Positions 40,860 through 51,971 are shown, counted from the stretch's first letter. The stretch: 64,000 nt of DNA from Listeria_A hofi (GCF_963575615.1 NZ_CAUYTL010000001.1:124001-188000), one strand, 5' to 3'. Program-made: numbers and translations. The notes: generated from the sequence alone by a model not told the origin.

Positions 40860-42551
40860 ATGCGTAGTGATAAAATCAAAAAAGGTGTTGAACAAGCTCC
40901 AGCTAGGAGTCTTCTACACGCAACCGGCCAAATCAAAAGTCCAGGTGATATGGATAAGCCATTTATAGCCATTTGTAATTCTTATATCGATATCGTCCCA
41001 GGTCATGTGCATTTGCGTGAGCTTGCGGATATTGCAAAAGAAGCCATTCGTGAAGCTGGCGGTATCCCATTTGAATTTAATACGATTGGTGTAGATGATG
41101 GCATTGCAATGGGTCATATCGGGATGCGTTATTCGCTTCCAAGTCGTGAAGTTATTGCAGATGCTGCGGAAACGGTAATCAACGCTCACTGGTTTGATGG
41201 TGTTATGTACATTCCAAACTGTGACAAAATTACGCCTGGCATGTTGCTTGCCTCTGTACGTACAAACGTGCCAGCTATCTTCTGCTCCGGTGGTCCAATG
41301 AAGGCCGGTCTTTCTGCAACTGGAAAGGCGCTAACGCTTTCTTCGGTTTTCGAAGCTGTCGGCGCTTTTAAAGAAGGTAGCATGAGCCAAGAAGAATTTT
41401 TAGATATGGAAGCTAATGCTTGTCCAACATGTGGCTCATGTGCTGGTATGTTTACAGCAAACTCGATGAACTGCTTGATGGAAGTGCTCGGTATGGCGGT
41501 TCCGTTTAACGGGACAACGCTTGCTGTATCAGACGCTCGCCGCGAATTGATTCGTGAATCAGCGTTCCACTTAATGGATCTTGTTAAAAAAGATATCCGT
41601 CCACGCGATATTATTACGCGTGATGCGATTGATGATGCTTTTGCTCTAGATATGGCGATGGGTGGTTCGACAAATACCGTCCTTCATGTGTTAGCTTTAG
41701 CAAATGAAGCAGAAATTGATTATGATTTGGAGCGCATTAATGAAATCGCTAGTCGTGTTCCTTACCTTTCCAAAATTGCACCATCTTCTGCTTATTCCAT
41801 GCATGATGTCCACGAAGCCGGTGGTGTACCTGCAATTATGAAAGAGCTTGTGGACTTGGAAAACGCGATTCATCCCGACCGGATTACCGTTACTGGTAAA
41901 ACGATTCGTGAAAATGTAGAAAATGCCAAAATTAACAATACAGACGTAATTCATCCTAAAGAAGACCCGTATACGAAAACAGGTGGCCTCTCTATCCTCT
42001 TCGGAAATATTGCGCCAAAAGGTTCTGCAATCAAGGTCGGTGGCGTAGATCCATCAGTATCTGTATTTACCGGCAAAGCCATTTGTTTTGATTCACATGA
42101 TGCAGCTGTGGAAGCAATTGACAATCATACAGTTCGCGAAGGTCATGTAGTCGTGATTCGTTATGAAGGACCTCGTGGTGGCCCAGGAATGCCGGAAATG
42201 CTGGCTCCAACATCTTCTATTGTTGGACGCGGGCTTGGAAAAGATGTCGCACTCATTACAGACGGACGCTTCTCTGGTGCGACTCGCGGAATTGCGATTG
42301 GCCATATTTCTCCGGAAGCAGCTTCTGGTGGTCCCATTGCACTCATTGAAGATGGCGATACGATTGTAATTGATTTGCCGAATCGGACATTAAATGTTGA
42401 TGTTTCGTCAGAAGTTTTAGAGAAACGACGCGCTGGTATTCCTAAATTTGTCCCTAAAATTAAAAAAGGCTATCTGGCTCGCTATGCTGCACTCGTGACT
42501 TCTGCTCACACTGGTGGCGTATTACAACTTCCAGATGATTTCTTAGAGTGA
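40860..42551 (+). CDS. ilvD: Dihydroxy-acid dehydratase
   Basis: Third step of valine/isoleucine synthesis, an Fe-S enzyme of 563 residues. ATG 40860 is chosen: GGGG stands nine bases upstream and MRSDKIKKG is the usual start. Cluster cysteines lie in IPNCDKITPGML and CPTCGSCAGMFTANSMNCL; YEGPRGGPGMPEML and GRFSGATRGIAIGH.SPEA are conserved C-terminal motifs. First structural gene of the operon. Confidence 0.97.
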   Translation: MRSDKIKKGVEQAPARSLLHATGQIKSPGDMDKPFIAICNSYIDIVPGHVHLRELADIAKEAIREAGGIPFEFNTIGVDDGIAMGHIGMRYSLPSREVIADAAETVINAHWFDGVMYIPNCDKITPGMLLASVRTNVPAIFCSGGPMKAGLSATGKALTLSSVFEAVGAFKEGSMSQEEFLDMEANACPTCGSCAGMFTANSMNCLMEVLGMAVPFNGTTLAVSDARRELIRESAFHLMDLVKKDIRPRDIITRDAIDDAFALDMAMGGSTNTVLHVLALANEAEIDYDLERINEIASRVPYLSKIAPSSAYSMHDVHEAGGVPAIMKELVDLENAIHPDRITVTGKTIRENVENAKINNTDVIHPKEDPYTKTGGLSILFGNIAPKGSAIKVGGVDPSVSVFTGKAICFDSHDAAVEAIDNHTVREGHVVVIRYEGPRGGPGMPEMLAPTSSIVGRGLGKDVALITDGRFSGATRGIAIGHISPEAASGGPIALIEDGDTIVIDLPNRTLNVDVSSEVLEKRRAGIPKFVPKIKKGYLARYAALVTSAHTGGVLQLPDDFLE

Positions 42552-42569
42552 TAAGGAGAGGTGATAAAA

Positions 42570-44273
42570 ATGATCAAAGTAGAGAAAGAGACGACAACAA
42601 AAAGTGGTGCCGAGCTTTTAATTGATGCTTTGAATGAGCAGGATGTCGAGATAATTTTTGGCTATCCTGGTGGTGCTGTTTTGCCACTTTATGATGCGTT
42701 TTATGACTGCGATATTCCTCATATTTTAACGCGTCATGAACAAGGTGCGGTGCATGCTGCAGAAGGTTATGCACGCGTGACTGGTAAAGCTGGTGTGGTC
42801 GTTGTAACAAGTGGACCTGGCGCAACAAATGCTTTAACGGGAATTGCGGATGCGATGAGCGACTCGATTCCAATGGTTGTTTTTACTGGCCAAGTTGCTA
42901 CGCCCGGTATTGGAAAAGATGCATTTCAAGAGGCGGATATGATTGGCTTAACAATTCCGATTACGAAATATAATTATCAAGTGCGGGATGTTAAAGATAT
43001 TCCAAAAATCATTAAAGAAGCTTTCCATATTGCCACAACAGGACGTCAAGGACCCGTCGTGATTGATTTGCCAAAAGATATGTCGATTGCGACAACGGAT
43101 AAAGTTAATGACGACACAATCCATTTACCTGGATATCAGCCAACTGTAAAGCCGAATGGGATGCAACTGGAAAAATTGATGCAAGCTTTGGCCGTATCTA
43201 GCAAACCAGTTATTCTAGCTGGTGCTGGTGTGAATCATTCACGTGCAACAGCTGAACTCCTCGATTTTGCGGAGCGTTACCAAATCCCTGTTGTAAATAC
43301 GTTGCTAGGACTTGGTAGCTTCCCGCAAGATCATCCTCTGTTTCTTGGAATGGGCGGGATGCATGGTTCTTACGCAGCCAATATGGCGCTGACAGATCCT
43401 GATTTACTTATTAATTTTGGATCACGTTTTGATGATCGAATGGTTGGATCTCCAAAAGAATTCGCAAAGCATGCTGTCATTGCGCATATCGATATCGATC
43501 CAGCAGAAATTGGAAAAGTTTTAACAACAAAAATTCCGATTGTTGCGGATATTAAAGAGACGCTGACACAATTGCTCGAGATGAGCATAACCGAAGAAGC
43601 TGACAAAACGCATTGGTATAAGCTGAATATGACACGCAAAGAACGCCATCCTTTCACGTATAATCGAGATTCAAAAGCGGAAATCAAGCCACAAAAAGTC
43701 ATCGAGATTATCGGTGAAATTACAGAAGGGAAAGCACTTGTTTCAACAGATGTTGGGCAACACCAAATGTGGGTCGCACAATTTTATCCATTTAGTCATG
43801 ATCACCAAATTATAACTAGCGGTGGACTTGGCACGATGGGCTTTGGTTTCCCAGCAGCCATTGGTGCACAACTCGCCTACCCTGAACAAACAGTTGTTGC
43901 TTTTGTTGGTGACGGCGGCTTCCAAATGACAAATCAGGAGCTTGCTATTTTGAATGATTACAGTATTAATTTGAAAACAGTTATTCTCAATAACGGGTCG
44001 CTTGGAATGGTTCGTCAGTGGCAAGAGAAATTTCATAATGAACGCTTTTCCCACTCGATTTTCCAAAGTCAGCCTGATTTCGTAAAACTTTCGGAAGCTT
44101 ATGGCGTGAAAGCTGTTCGTTTGGAAGATCCGCTAACGTTGGCTGAGGATTTAAAAACAGCATTTGCCTATCCTGGTCCAATTGTTATCGAATGTGTCGT
44201 ATCACCAAATGAGCTAGTATTACCAATGATTCCACCGGGCAAAGCGAATCATCAAATGGAAGGAGTGGAATAA
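42570..44273 (+). CDS. ilvB: Acetolactate synthase large subunit
   Basis: TPP enzyme condensing pyruvate with pyruvate or 2-oxobutyrate; 567 residues. Catalytic glutamate in ILTRHEQGAVHAAEGYAR, FAD/central domain in the middle, TPP motif GDGGFQMTNQELAILNDYSINLKTVILNN. ATG 42570 follows AAGGAGAGG; the start nine bases upstream is less likely. The stop TAA is immediately followed by ilvN's ATG. Confidence 0.96.
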   Translation: MIKVEKETTTKSGAELLIDALNEQDVEIIFGYPGGAVLPLYDAFYDCDIPHILTRHEQGAVHAAEGYARVTGKAGVVVVTSGPGATNALTGIADAMSDSIPMVVFTGQVATPGIGKDAFQEADMIGLTIPITKYNYQVRDVKDIPKIIKEAFHIATTGRQGPVVIDLPKDMSIATTDKVNDDTIHLPGYQPTVKPNGMQLEKLMQALAVSSKPVILAGAGVNHSRATAELLDFAERYQIPVVNTLLGLGSFPQDHPLFLGMGGMHGSYAANMALTDPDLLINFGSRFDDRMVGSPKEFAKHAVIAHIDIDPAEIGKVLTTKIPIVADIKETLTQLLEMSITEEADKTHWYKLNMTRKERHPFTYNRDSKAEIKPQKVIEIIGEITEGKALVSTDVGQHQMWVAQFYPFSHDHQIITSGGLGTMGFGFPAAIGAQLAYPEQTVVAFVGDGGFQMTNQELAILNDYSINLKTVILNNGSLGMVRQWQEKFHNERFSHSIFQSQPDFVKLSEAYGVKAVRLEDPLTLAEDLKTAFAYPGPIVIECVVSPNELVLPMIPPGKANHQMEGVE

Positions 44274-44756
44274 ATGCGACGTATCATTACAGCAACTGTT
44301 AATAACTCAAGTGGTGTGCTTAATCGGATTACAGGTGTTATTTCTCGCCGTCAATACAACATTGATAGTATCTCTGTTGGTTGGACGGAAACACCGAATA
44401 TTTCCCGCATTACCATCGTCGTTCATGTTGATTCACTCTATGAAATTGAACAAGTGACGAAACAGTTAAACAAACAAATCGATGTGTTAAAAGTGAGTGA
44501 TATTACTGATGATCCGCATATGGAGCGTGAGCTAGCTTTAATTAAAGTCAACGCCCCCGCTACGACTCGTGCTGAGATTAATTCAATTATTGAACCATTT
44601 CGGGCAACGATTATCGATGTAGGTAAAACGAGTCTTGTTGTGCAGGTCGCAGGAACGAGTGAGAAAGTCAATGCCTTTGTTGACAGCATTCGTCCATACG
44701 GCATTCAGCAAATGGCTCGAACCGGCGTTACTGGCTTCACTCGTAGCGCTAAATAA
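44274..44756 (+). CDS. ilvN: Acetolactate synthase regulatory subunit
   Basis: 160-residue partner of IlvB conferring valine feedback. The N-terminal ACT domain (2-75: VNNSSGVLNRITGVISRRQYNIDSI) is followed by the ALS small-subunit C-terminal domain. The ribosome site GGAAGGAG lies within the end of ilvB, so translation is coupled. Confidence 0.95.
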   Translation: MRRIITATVNNSSGVLNRITGVISRRQYNIDSISVGWTETPNISRITIVVHVDSLYEIEQVTKQLNKQIDVLKVSDITDDPHMERELALIKVNAPATTRAEINSIIEPFRATIIDVGKTSLVVQVAGTSEKVNAFVDSIRPYGIQQMARTGVTGFTRSAK

Positions 44757-44822
44757 TCATTTTGAATCCCAGAAAACCTTTTTCTGAGAAATATATAAAG
44801 ATAATTTATGGAGGTTAGGAAA

Positions 44823-45818
<996 letters not shown>

Positions 45819-45849
45819 TTAGGAAGAGAATTGGGTGATTAGGAACTTT

Positions 45850-45974
45850 GCAGCGTTTCGACAAATGCTTAGATTCTAGGCAAAGTCGAGTACTGGAGCG
45901 GAATGCACGACTTGTACATGAGCACCAGCGCGCAGACTTTAACGACGAAGATGAGTGTTTATCGAAACGCTGCC
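45850..45974 (+). ncRNA. Structured RNA-like element, copy 2 (ilvC-leuA gap)
   Basis: 125 bases on the coding strand. The outer stem GCAGCGTTTCGA/TCGAAACGCTGC is perfect and unrelated in sequence to the outer stem of copy 1 (3197-3320), yet the inside is homologous: TTCTAGGCAAAG-CGAGTA, GGAGCG, GTACATGAGCA, CTTTAACGACGAAGATG-GTGTTT. The outer stem is followed by CCCTTTTCTT, so it might act as a weak terminator or processing signal that separates ilv and leu expression. Family identity unknown to me. Confidence 0.55.
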
Positions 45975-45996
45975 CCTTTTCTTATGAGGTGAAAAT

Positions 45997-47538
45997 ATGG
46001 CTTATATTCAATTTTTCGATACGACGCTACGTGACGGTGAACAAACGCCGGGCGTCAATTTTAACCAGCAAGAGAAAATTCAAATTGCACGCCAGCTTGA
46101 GACTTATGGAATTGATGTAATTGAAGCTGGGTTTCCGATTGCTTCTGATGGTGATTTTCATTCCGTAAAAGAAATTGCAAACGTGATTAAAACAGCTACT
46201 GTCTGTGGTTTGGCGCGCTCTGTAGAACGTGATATCGATCGTGCGTACGAAGCGCTACGCAATGCAGCAAATGCTCAAGTTCACGTTTTCCTTGCTACAA
46301 GTGATGTACATATGAAGCATAAATTAAACATGAGCAGGTCTGAGGTTTTGGCATCAATTAAGCACCATGTTGCGCATGCTCGCAAACTTTTCCCAATCGT
46401 GCAGTTCTCTCCTGAGGATGCCACACGAACAGATCCAGCTTTTCTGGTTAAGGCTGTTCAAACCGCTATTGATGCTGGAGCTACAGTGATTAATATTCCC
46501 GATACAGTGGGCTTTACAAACCCGACGGAATTTGGCGCTCTCTTTCGCTACTTGCGTGAAAATATTCCCCGTTTTGATGAGGTGATTTTTTCTACACACT
46601 GTCATGATGATCTTGGAATGTCTGTTGCGAACGCACTTGCTGCAATTGAGAACGGCGCGCGACGGGTCGAAGGAACAATAAATGGGATTGGCGAACGTGC
46701 TGGTAATACGGCGCTCGAGGAAGTTGCTGTGGCACTTCATATTCGCAATGATTACTACAAATCGGAATCTGGGATTATTTTAAATCAAACGAAAAAAACG
46801 AGTGATTTGATCAGTCGCCTCTCTGGTATGCCTGTTCCGCGTAATAAAGCTATTATCGGTGGTAATGCTTACGCGCATGAATCTGGTATTCACCAAGATG
46901 GCGTTTTGAAAGAGCCAACAACATATGAGATCATCACGCCTGCCTTGGTTGGAGTTGAGAAAAATTCGCTACCACTCGGCAAACTATCTGGTCGCCATGC
47001 TTTTGTAACGCGTATGGAAGAGCTTGGCTATACGATGACCGATGAAGAGAAAAACGATGCTTTCAAACGGTTCAAACATTTAGCGGACGTGAAAAAAGAT
47101 GTAACGGAAGATGATTTGCATGCATTAATTCTTGGCCAAGCATCCGAAAAAGCAGATGACTATGAATTAAATCATCTACAAGTACAATATGTGACGGGTG
47201 GCGTACAAGGCGCAATTGTTCGAATCCATGCAGAAGATGGATCTGTTTTAGAAGATGCCGCAACTGGCGCTGGTAGTATTGAAGCAATTTATAATACGAT
47301 CAACCGCTTGATGGAGCAAGATGTCGAGCTCACAGATTACCGTATCCAAGCCATTACTGCAGGACACGATGCACAAGCTGAGGTTCATGTTATCGTCAAG
47401 GATAAAGATGGCACTACGTATCATGGGATTGGCATTGACAACGATGTTCTCACCGCCTCCGCCAAATCTTACCTTCATGCCAGCGCTAAAGCAGCAGAGG
47501 TAAAACAACAAACAAATGAGGAGGTTCCAGTCAAGTGA
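45997..47538 (+). CDS. leuA: 2-isopropylmalate synthase
   Basis: First step of leucine synthesis; 513 residues. DRE-TIM aldolase motif FFDTTLRDGEQTPG (5-18), metal ligands in STHCHDDLGMS, NGIGERAGN, and the C-terminal LeuA regulatory domain (about 390-510) for leucine feedback. ATG follows GAGGTG. It ends overlapping leuB by four bases. Confidence 0.97.
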   Translation: MAYIQFFDTTLRDGEQTPGVNFNQQEKIQIARQLETYGIDVIEAGFPIASDGDFHSVKEIANVIKTATVCGLARSVERDIDRAYEALRNAANAQVHVFLATSDVHMKHKLNMSRSEVLASIKHHVAHARKLFPIVQFSPEDATRTDPAFLVKAVQTAIDAGATVINIPDTVGFTNPTEFGALFRYLRENIPRFDEVIFSTHCHDDLGMSVANALAAIENGARRVEGTINGIGERAGNTALEEVAVALHIRNDYYKSESGIILNQTKKTSDLISRLSGMPVPRNKAIIGGNAYAHESGIHQDGVLKEPTTYEIITPALVGVEKNSLPLGKLSGRHAFVTRMEELGYTMTDEEKNDAFKRFKHLADVKKDVTEDDLHALILGQASEKADDYELNHLQVQYVTGGVQGAIVRIHAEDGSVLEDAATGAGSIEAIYNTINRLMEQDVELTDYRIQAITAGHDAQAEVHVIVKDKDGTTYHGIGIDNDVLTASAKSYLHASAKAAEVKQQTNEEVPVK

Positions 47539-48587
47539 CCTATTCTATTACGGCCCTTCCTGGCGACGGGATTGGACCAGAAATCATGGCGAGCGGTTTA
47601 GAAATTCTAGCAACTCTCGCCGAAAAATTCCAACTAGATTTTAACATTGAAACACATCCGTTTGGCGGTGCTGGTATTGATGCTGTATCCGATCCACTTC
47701 CGGACTCCACACTCGTTGCTTGTCAAAAGGCGGATGCTATTTTGCTCGGCGCGATTGGTGGACCTAAATGGGATAACGCGCCAAAGCGCCCGGAGCAAGG
47801 TTTGCTAGCACTGCGTAAAGCGCTTGGATTGTTCGCCAATATTCGTCCGATTCAAGTTCCAAGCACGATTGCACACCTCTCCCCTTTAAAAAAGGAAATC
47901 GTAGAAGGTACAGACTTTATCGTGGTGCGCGAACTGACTGGTGGCATCTATTTTGGCGAACCAAAACACTGGGATGAAAACAGTGCGGTAGACACGCTAA
48001 CCTATACCGCTCCAGAAATAGAACGTATCGCAGTACAAGCTTTTGAGCTCGCAAAAACACGCCGTAACAAGGTCACATCCGTAGATAAAGCCAATGTTTT
48101 AGCATCGAGTAAACTATGGCGCCAAGTCGTAGAGCGTGTAGCAACGCGCTATCCAGAAGTTACATTAGAACATCTTTATGTAGATGCAGCAGCTATGATT
48201 CTCATCCAACGCCCTACTACTTTTGATGTCATCGTAACAGAAAATATGTTTGGTGATATTTTGAGCGACGAAGCATCTGTTATTACAGGTTCACTCGGCA
48301 TGTTACCATCAGCGAGCCACCCAGAGACAGGTCCATCACTCTATGAACCGATTCATGGTTCCGCACCAGACATTGCAGGTCAAAACATCGCAAATCCAAT
48401 GTCAATGATTTCATCTGTGTCCATGATGCTACGCCAGTCTTTCCAGCTTTTCGAAGCCGCGGATTATTTAGACAAAGCTGCTGCAGCAACTATGGAAGCT
48501 GGTTTCTTAACGAGAGACCTGGGCGGAAGTACATCGACTACTGAATTCACAAATGAAGTAAAAAAACGAGTTAAAGGAGGAGAATAA
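47535..48587 (+). CDS. leuB: 3-isopropylmalate dehydrogenase
   Basis: NAD-dependent oxidative decarboxylation in leucine synthesis; 350 residues. ALPGDGIGPEIM (7-18), GGPKWD, VVRELTGGIYFG, catalytic Lys in TSVDKANVLASS, and TENMFGDILSDEAS metal site. GTG 47535 overlaps the leuA stop as GTGA, with AGGAGG upstream. Confidence 0.96.
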   Translation: MTYSITALPGDGIGPEIMASGLEILATLAEKFQLDFNIETHPFGGAGIDAVSDPLPDSTLVACQKADAILLGAIGGPKWDNAPKRPEQGLLALRKALGLFANIRPIQVPSTIAHLSPLKKEIVEGTDFIVVRELTGGIYFGEPKHWDENSAVDTLTYTAPEIERIAVQAFELAKTRRNKVTSVDKANVLASSKLWRQVVERVATRYPEVTLEHLYVDAAAMILIQRPTTFDVIVTENMFGDILSDEASVITGSLGMLPSASHPETGPSLYEPIHGSAPDIAGQNIANPMSMISSVSMMLRQSFQLFEAADYLDKAAAATMEAGFLTRDLGGSTSTTEFTNEVKKRVKGGE

Positions 48588-48589
48588 CA

Positions 48590-49987
48590 ATGGCTAAAAC
48601 AATGTTCGATAAGTTGTGGGATCGTCACGTCATATTTGGAAAAGAAGGTGAGCCGCAACTATTATACATCGATTTGCATTTGGTTCATGAAGTTACCTCT
48701 CCTCAAGCTTTTGAAGGATTGCGAATGGAAGGAAGACCGGTTCGTCGCACGGATCGCACGTTTGCTACGATGGATCACAATGTCCCAACCGAAGATATTT
48801 TCAACATCCACGACGTCGTGGCAAAAAAACAAATTGATGCGCTTCGCAAAAACTGTGAAGAGTTTGGCGTCACACTTGCCGATGTTGGCAGTGAACGTCA
48901 AGGAATCGTGCACATGGTTGGCCCTGAAACTGGGCTAACACAACCCGGTAAGACAATTGTATGTGGTGATTCGCATACCGCAACACATGGTGCTTTCGGA
49001 GCAATGGCTTTTGGTATCGGCTCAAGTGAAGTGGAACATGTCCTTGCTACGCAGTCTATCTGGCAGCAAAAACCAAAATCAATGGGTGTCAAAATCAACG
49101 GCACCCTTCCAAAAGGCGTGTATGCAAAAGATGTTATTCTTCACCTGATTGCAACATACGGCGTTGCGTTCGGCAGTGGGTATGCTGTTGAATATTACGG
49201 AGAAGCTGTTCGAAACATGACCATGGAAGAGCGTATGACAATTTGCAACATGTCGATTGAAGGCGGCGCAAAAATGGGTATGATGGCTCCTGATGAAACT
49301 ACATTCGCCTATATTAAAGGACGTGAATACGCACCGACAAATTGGGAAGAAGCAATTGCAGATTGGGCAACATTACCGAGCGATCCAGATGCAACTTATG
49401 ACCGCGACATTGAAATCGATGTAACAGACCTTGCACCGTATATCACATGGGGTACAAATCCTGGTATGGGCGTTCCAATTACCGAAGCATTCCCGGCTAC
49501 CCAAAACGCCGATGATGAGCGTGCTTATCAATACATGGGACTCAAACCAGGTCAAACAGCCTCAGAAATTGATCTCGGCTACGTATTCATTGGCTCTTGC
49601 ACCAACGCACGACTTTCCGATCTTGAAGAGGCTGCCCAAATCGTTAAAGGCCAACAAGTCGCATCGGGAATTCGAGCAATGGTCGTTCCTGGTTCTCGCC
49701 AAGTCCGTCTTGCCGCTGAGCGTATTGGTCTTGATCAAGTCTTCATCAACGCAGGTTTTGAATGGCGTGAACCTGGTTGTTCCATGTGCCTCGGCATGAA
49801 TCCTGACCAAGTACCAGAAGGAATTCACTGCGCATCGACATCTAATCGTAATTTTGAAGGTCGTCAAGGAAAAGGCGCAAGAACCCACTTGGTGAGCCCA
49901 GCAATGGCAGCTGCAGCAGCGATTCACGGTCGCTTTATCGATATTCGCAAAGGAGTGTGGCAAAATGGAAGCAATGGTGTTGCATAA
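48590..49987 (+). CDS. leuC: 3-isopropylmalate dehydratase large subunit
   Basis: Aconitase-family Fe-S enzyme, 465 residues, working with LeuD. Cluster cysteines in IGSCTNARLSD and EPGCSMCLGMNPD; substrate-site VCGDSHTATHGAFGAMAFGIG. Normal length. ATG follows AAAGGAGGAGAA two bases after leuB's stop; its end overlaps leuD by 23 bases. Confidence 0.97.
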   Translation: MAKTMFDKLWDRHVIFGKEGEPQLLYIDLHLVHEVTSPQAFEGLRMEGRPVRRTDRTFATMDHNVPTEDIFNIHDVVAKKQIDALRKNCEEFGVTLADVGSERQGIVHMVGPETGLTQPGKTIVCGDSHTATHGAFGAMAFGIGSSEVEHVLATQSIWQQKPKSMGVKINGTLPKGVYAKDVILHLIATYGVAFGSGYAVEYYGEAVRNMTMEERMTICNMSIEGGAKMGMMAPDETTFAYIKGREYAPTNWEEAIADWATLPSDPDATYDRDIEIDVTDLAPYITWGTNPGMGVPITEAFPATQNADDERAYQYMGLKPGQTASEIDLGYVFIGSCTNARLSDLEEAAQIVKGQQVASGIRAMVVPGSRQVRLAAERIGLDQVFINAGFEWREPGCSMCLGMNPDQVPEGIHCASTSNRNFEGRQGKGARTHLVSPAMAAAAAIHGRFIDIRKGVWQNGSNGVA

Positions 49988-50546
49988 AGGAAAAACCGTA
50001 GCCCTGATGAACGATAACATTGATACCGATCAAATTATCCCGAAACAATTTCTAAAACGCATCGAACGAACTGGTTTCGGCGAGTTTCTTTTTGATGAAT
50101 GGCGCTATCTTCCAGATCGTTCCTTGAATCCTGATTTCCCTCTAAATGATTCTGATCGCCAAGAAGCAACTATCCTTGTAACTGGTGAGAATTTTGGCTG
50201 TGGCTCTAGTCGTGAACACGCTCCCTGGGCTCTACTCGACTATCGTTTCCGCGTCATTATTGCTGGCGGATATAGCGATATTTTCTACATGAACTGCACG
50301 AAAAACGGGATTTTACCAATTAGTTTGCCAAAAGAAGCACGCGCGAAACTAGCAGCAATACCAGCAGGCGAAAAGATTACGATTGATTTACCGAAGCAAC
50401 AAGTAATCAGCTCAACCGGAACGTACGATTTTGAAATCGATGCTACATGGAAAGAAAAATTCATCAAAGGGCTCGATGATATCGCCCAAACGATGGAGCA
50501 TGAATCCCTAATTACTGAATACGAAAACAAGGCACGCGCCTACTAA
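49965..50546 (+). CDS. leuD: 3-isopropylmalate dehydratase small subunit
   Basis: Swivelling domain partner of LeuC; 193 residues. MNDNIDTDQIIPKQFLK at the start, FGCGSSREHAPWAL substrate loop, GGYSDIFYMNCTKNGILPI. Start ATG 49965 with AAAGGAG nine bases upstream, inside the end of leuC. Confidence 0.96.
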   Translation: MEAMVLHKGKTVALMNDNIDTDQIIPKQFLKRIERTGFGEFLFDEWRYLPDRSLNPDFPLNDSDRQEATILVTGENFGCGSSREHAPWALLDYRFRVIIAGGYSDIFYMNCTKNGILPISLPKEARAKLAAIPAGEKITIDLPKQQVISSTGTYDFEIDATWKEKFIKGLDDIAQTMEHESLITEYENKARAY

Positions 50547-50567
50547 AAATGAGGATGTGAGGATGTT

Positions 50568-51836
50568 ATGGAAATGGTTGATGTCGATGCTTTAGTTAGC
50601 AAACAAGATGTGCTTGATGCTTACGATACATTAAAATCTATCGTTAAGCACACACCACTCGAAAAAGACTATTACTTATCGCAAAAATATGACTGCAACG
50701 TCTACTTAAAACGGGAAGATTTACAATGGGTCCGTTCGTTCAAATTACGTGGTGCCTATTACGCCATCGCCCAGCTAACCGAAGAACAATTAAAAAATGG
50801 CGTCACGTGTGCCAGCGCTGGAAATCACGCTCAAGGTGTTGCCTTCACCTGCCAGAAACTTGGCGTACCCGCAACAATCTTCATGCCAACGACAACGCCA
50901 CAACAAAAAGTAGCACAAGTTCGTTTTTTCGGTGGGGATTTTGTCGAAGTTCGACTGACTGGTGATACGTTTGATGCTTCTGCCTACTCTGCTAAGAAAT
51001 ACAGCGCTGAGCATAACAAAGCTTTTATTGCACCGTTTGATGACGCTGATATTATTGCCGGTCAAGGAACAGTTGCTGTTGAGATGCTAGACGATTTAGG
51101 TTCTGAGAATTGTGATTTTGTGTTTGCAGCGATTGGAGGCGGTGGCTTAGTTTCAGGCGTAGCATCTTATGTAAAAGCAGTCCGTCCTGACACAACAATC
51201 ATTGGAGTAGAACCAAGCGGCGCCCCATCAATGGCCAAAGCGTTATTAGCTGGAAAAGTAGTCAATCTGCCAAAAATCGATAAGTTTGTAGATGGTGCGG
51301 CAGTAAAACAAGTAGGTGAACTTACGTATAAACATTGCGAGAAATTCGTCGATGAAGTCACAGAAGTCGATGAAGGAGAAGTTTGTTCAACGATTCTTGA
51401 TATGTATACAAAACAAGCTATCGTTGCAGAGCCTGCTGGTGCCCTTTCTGTTGCAGCACTCAACCATTTCCGTCCACAAATCAAAGGCAAAAACGTTGTC
51501 TGCATCGTGAGCGGTGGAAATAATGATATTAACCGGATGCAAGAAATTGAAGAGCGTTCCCTCGTTTTCGAAGGGCTAAAACACTACTTCATCGTCAATT
51601 TCCCACAACGACCTGGTGCCCTGCGTGAATTTGTAAATGACGTCCTTGGCCCCTATGATGATATTACTAAATTTGAATATACAAAAAAAGTGAACCGCAA
51701 TCAGGGACCTGTCATTATTGGTGTCCTTTTGCAAAATCCAAATGATTATGAAAAATTATTAGAGCGCATTGCTATTTTTGATCCAAGTTTCATGCCAATT
51801 AATGATAATCAAATGCTCTATACATTACTCGTTTAA
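50568..51836 (+). CDS. ilvA: Threonine deaminase (biosynthetic)
   Basis: PLP enzyme converting threonine to 2-oxobutyrate, entry to isoleucine. 422 residues. PLP lysine in WVRSFKLRGAYYA, CASAGNHAQGVAF, glycine loop AIGGGGLVSGVA and SGGNNDINRM. A C-terminal ACT-like regulatory domain (about 335-420) is present, as in the Bacillus IlvA form. Last gene of the operon, before a strong terminator. Confidence 0.95.
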   Translation: MEMVDVDALVSKQDVLDAYDTLKSIVKHTPLEKDYYLSQKYDCNVYLKREDLQWVRSFKLRGAYYAIAQLTEEQLKNGVTCASAGNHAQGVAFTCQKLGVPATIFMPTTTPQQKVAQVRFFGGDFVEVRLTGDTFDASAYSAKKYSAEHNKAFIAPFDDADIIAGQGTVAVEMLDDLGSENCDFVFAAIGGGGLVSGVASYVKAVRPDTTIIGVEPSGAPSMAKALLAGKVVNLPKIDKFVDGAAVKQVGELTYKHCEKFVDEVTEVDEGEVCSTILDMYTKQAIVAEPAGALSVAALNHFRPQIKGKNVVCIVSGGNNDINRMQEIEERSLVFEGLKHYFIVNFPQRPGALREFVNDVLGPYDDITKFEYTKKVNRNQGPVIIGVLLQNPNDYEKLLERIAIFDPSFMPINDNQMLYTLLV

Positions 51837-51840
51837 TTAA

Positions 51841-51897
51841 AAAGTACAGTATATAGGTCCCTCCATTTTCGCATGGGACTTACATACTGTACTTTTT
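51841..51897 (+). terminator. Terminator of the ilv-leu operon
   Basis: AAAGTACAGTAT pairs with ATACTGTACTTT, with further inner pairs GGTCCC/GGGAC-T and T6 after. It starts a few bases after the ilvA stop. Confidence 0.92.
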
Positions 51898-51903
51898 TGA
51901 AAT

Positions 51904-51947
51904 AAAAAAGATTGAGTAACAACCTCATTGCGGGCCATCACTCAATC
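51904..51947 (-). terminator. Terminator of cspB
   Basis: Minus-strand GATTGAGT/ACTCAATC stem with a 22-base loop, followed by T6. It lies about 25 bases after the cspB stop. Confidence 0.85.
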
Positions 51948-51971
51948 TCTATTCACGTTCTCGCGCTAGAA

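Noticed and set aside
40218..40860. T-box for the ilv operon
   Set aside because: No AGGGTGGTACCGCG-type sequence; the leader peptide and alternating helices explain regulation.
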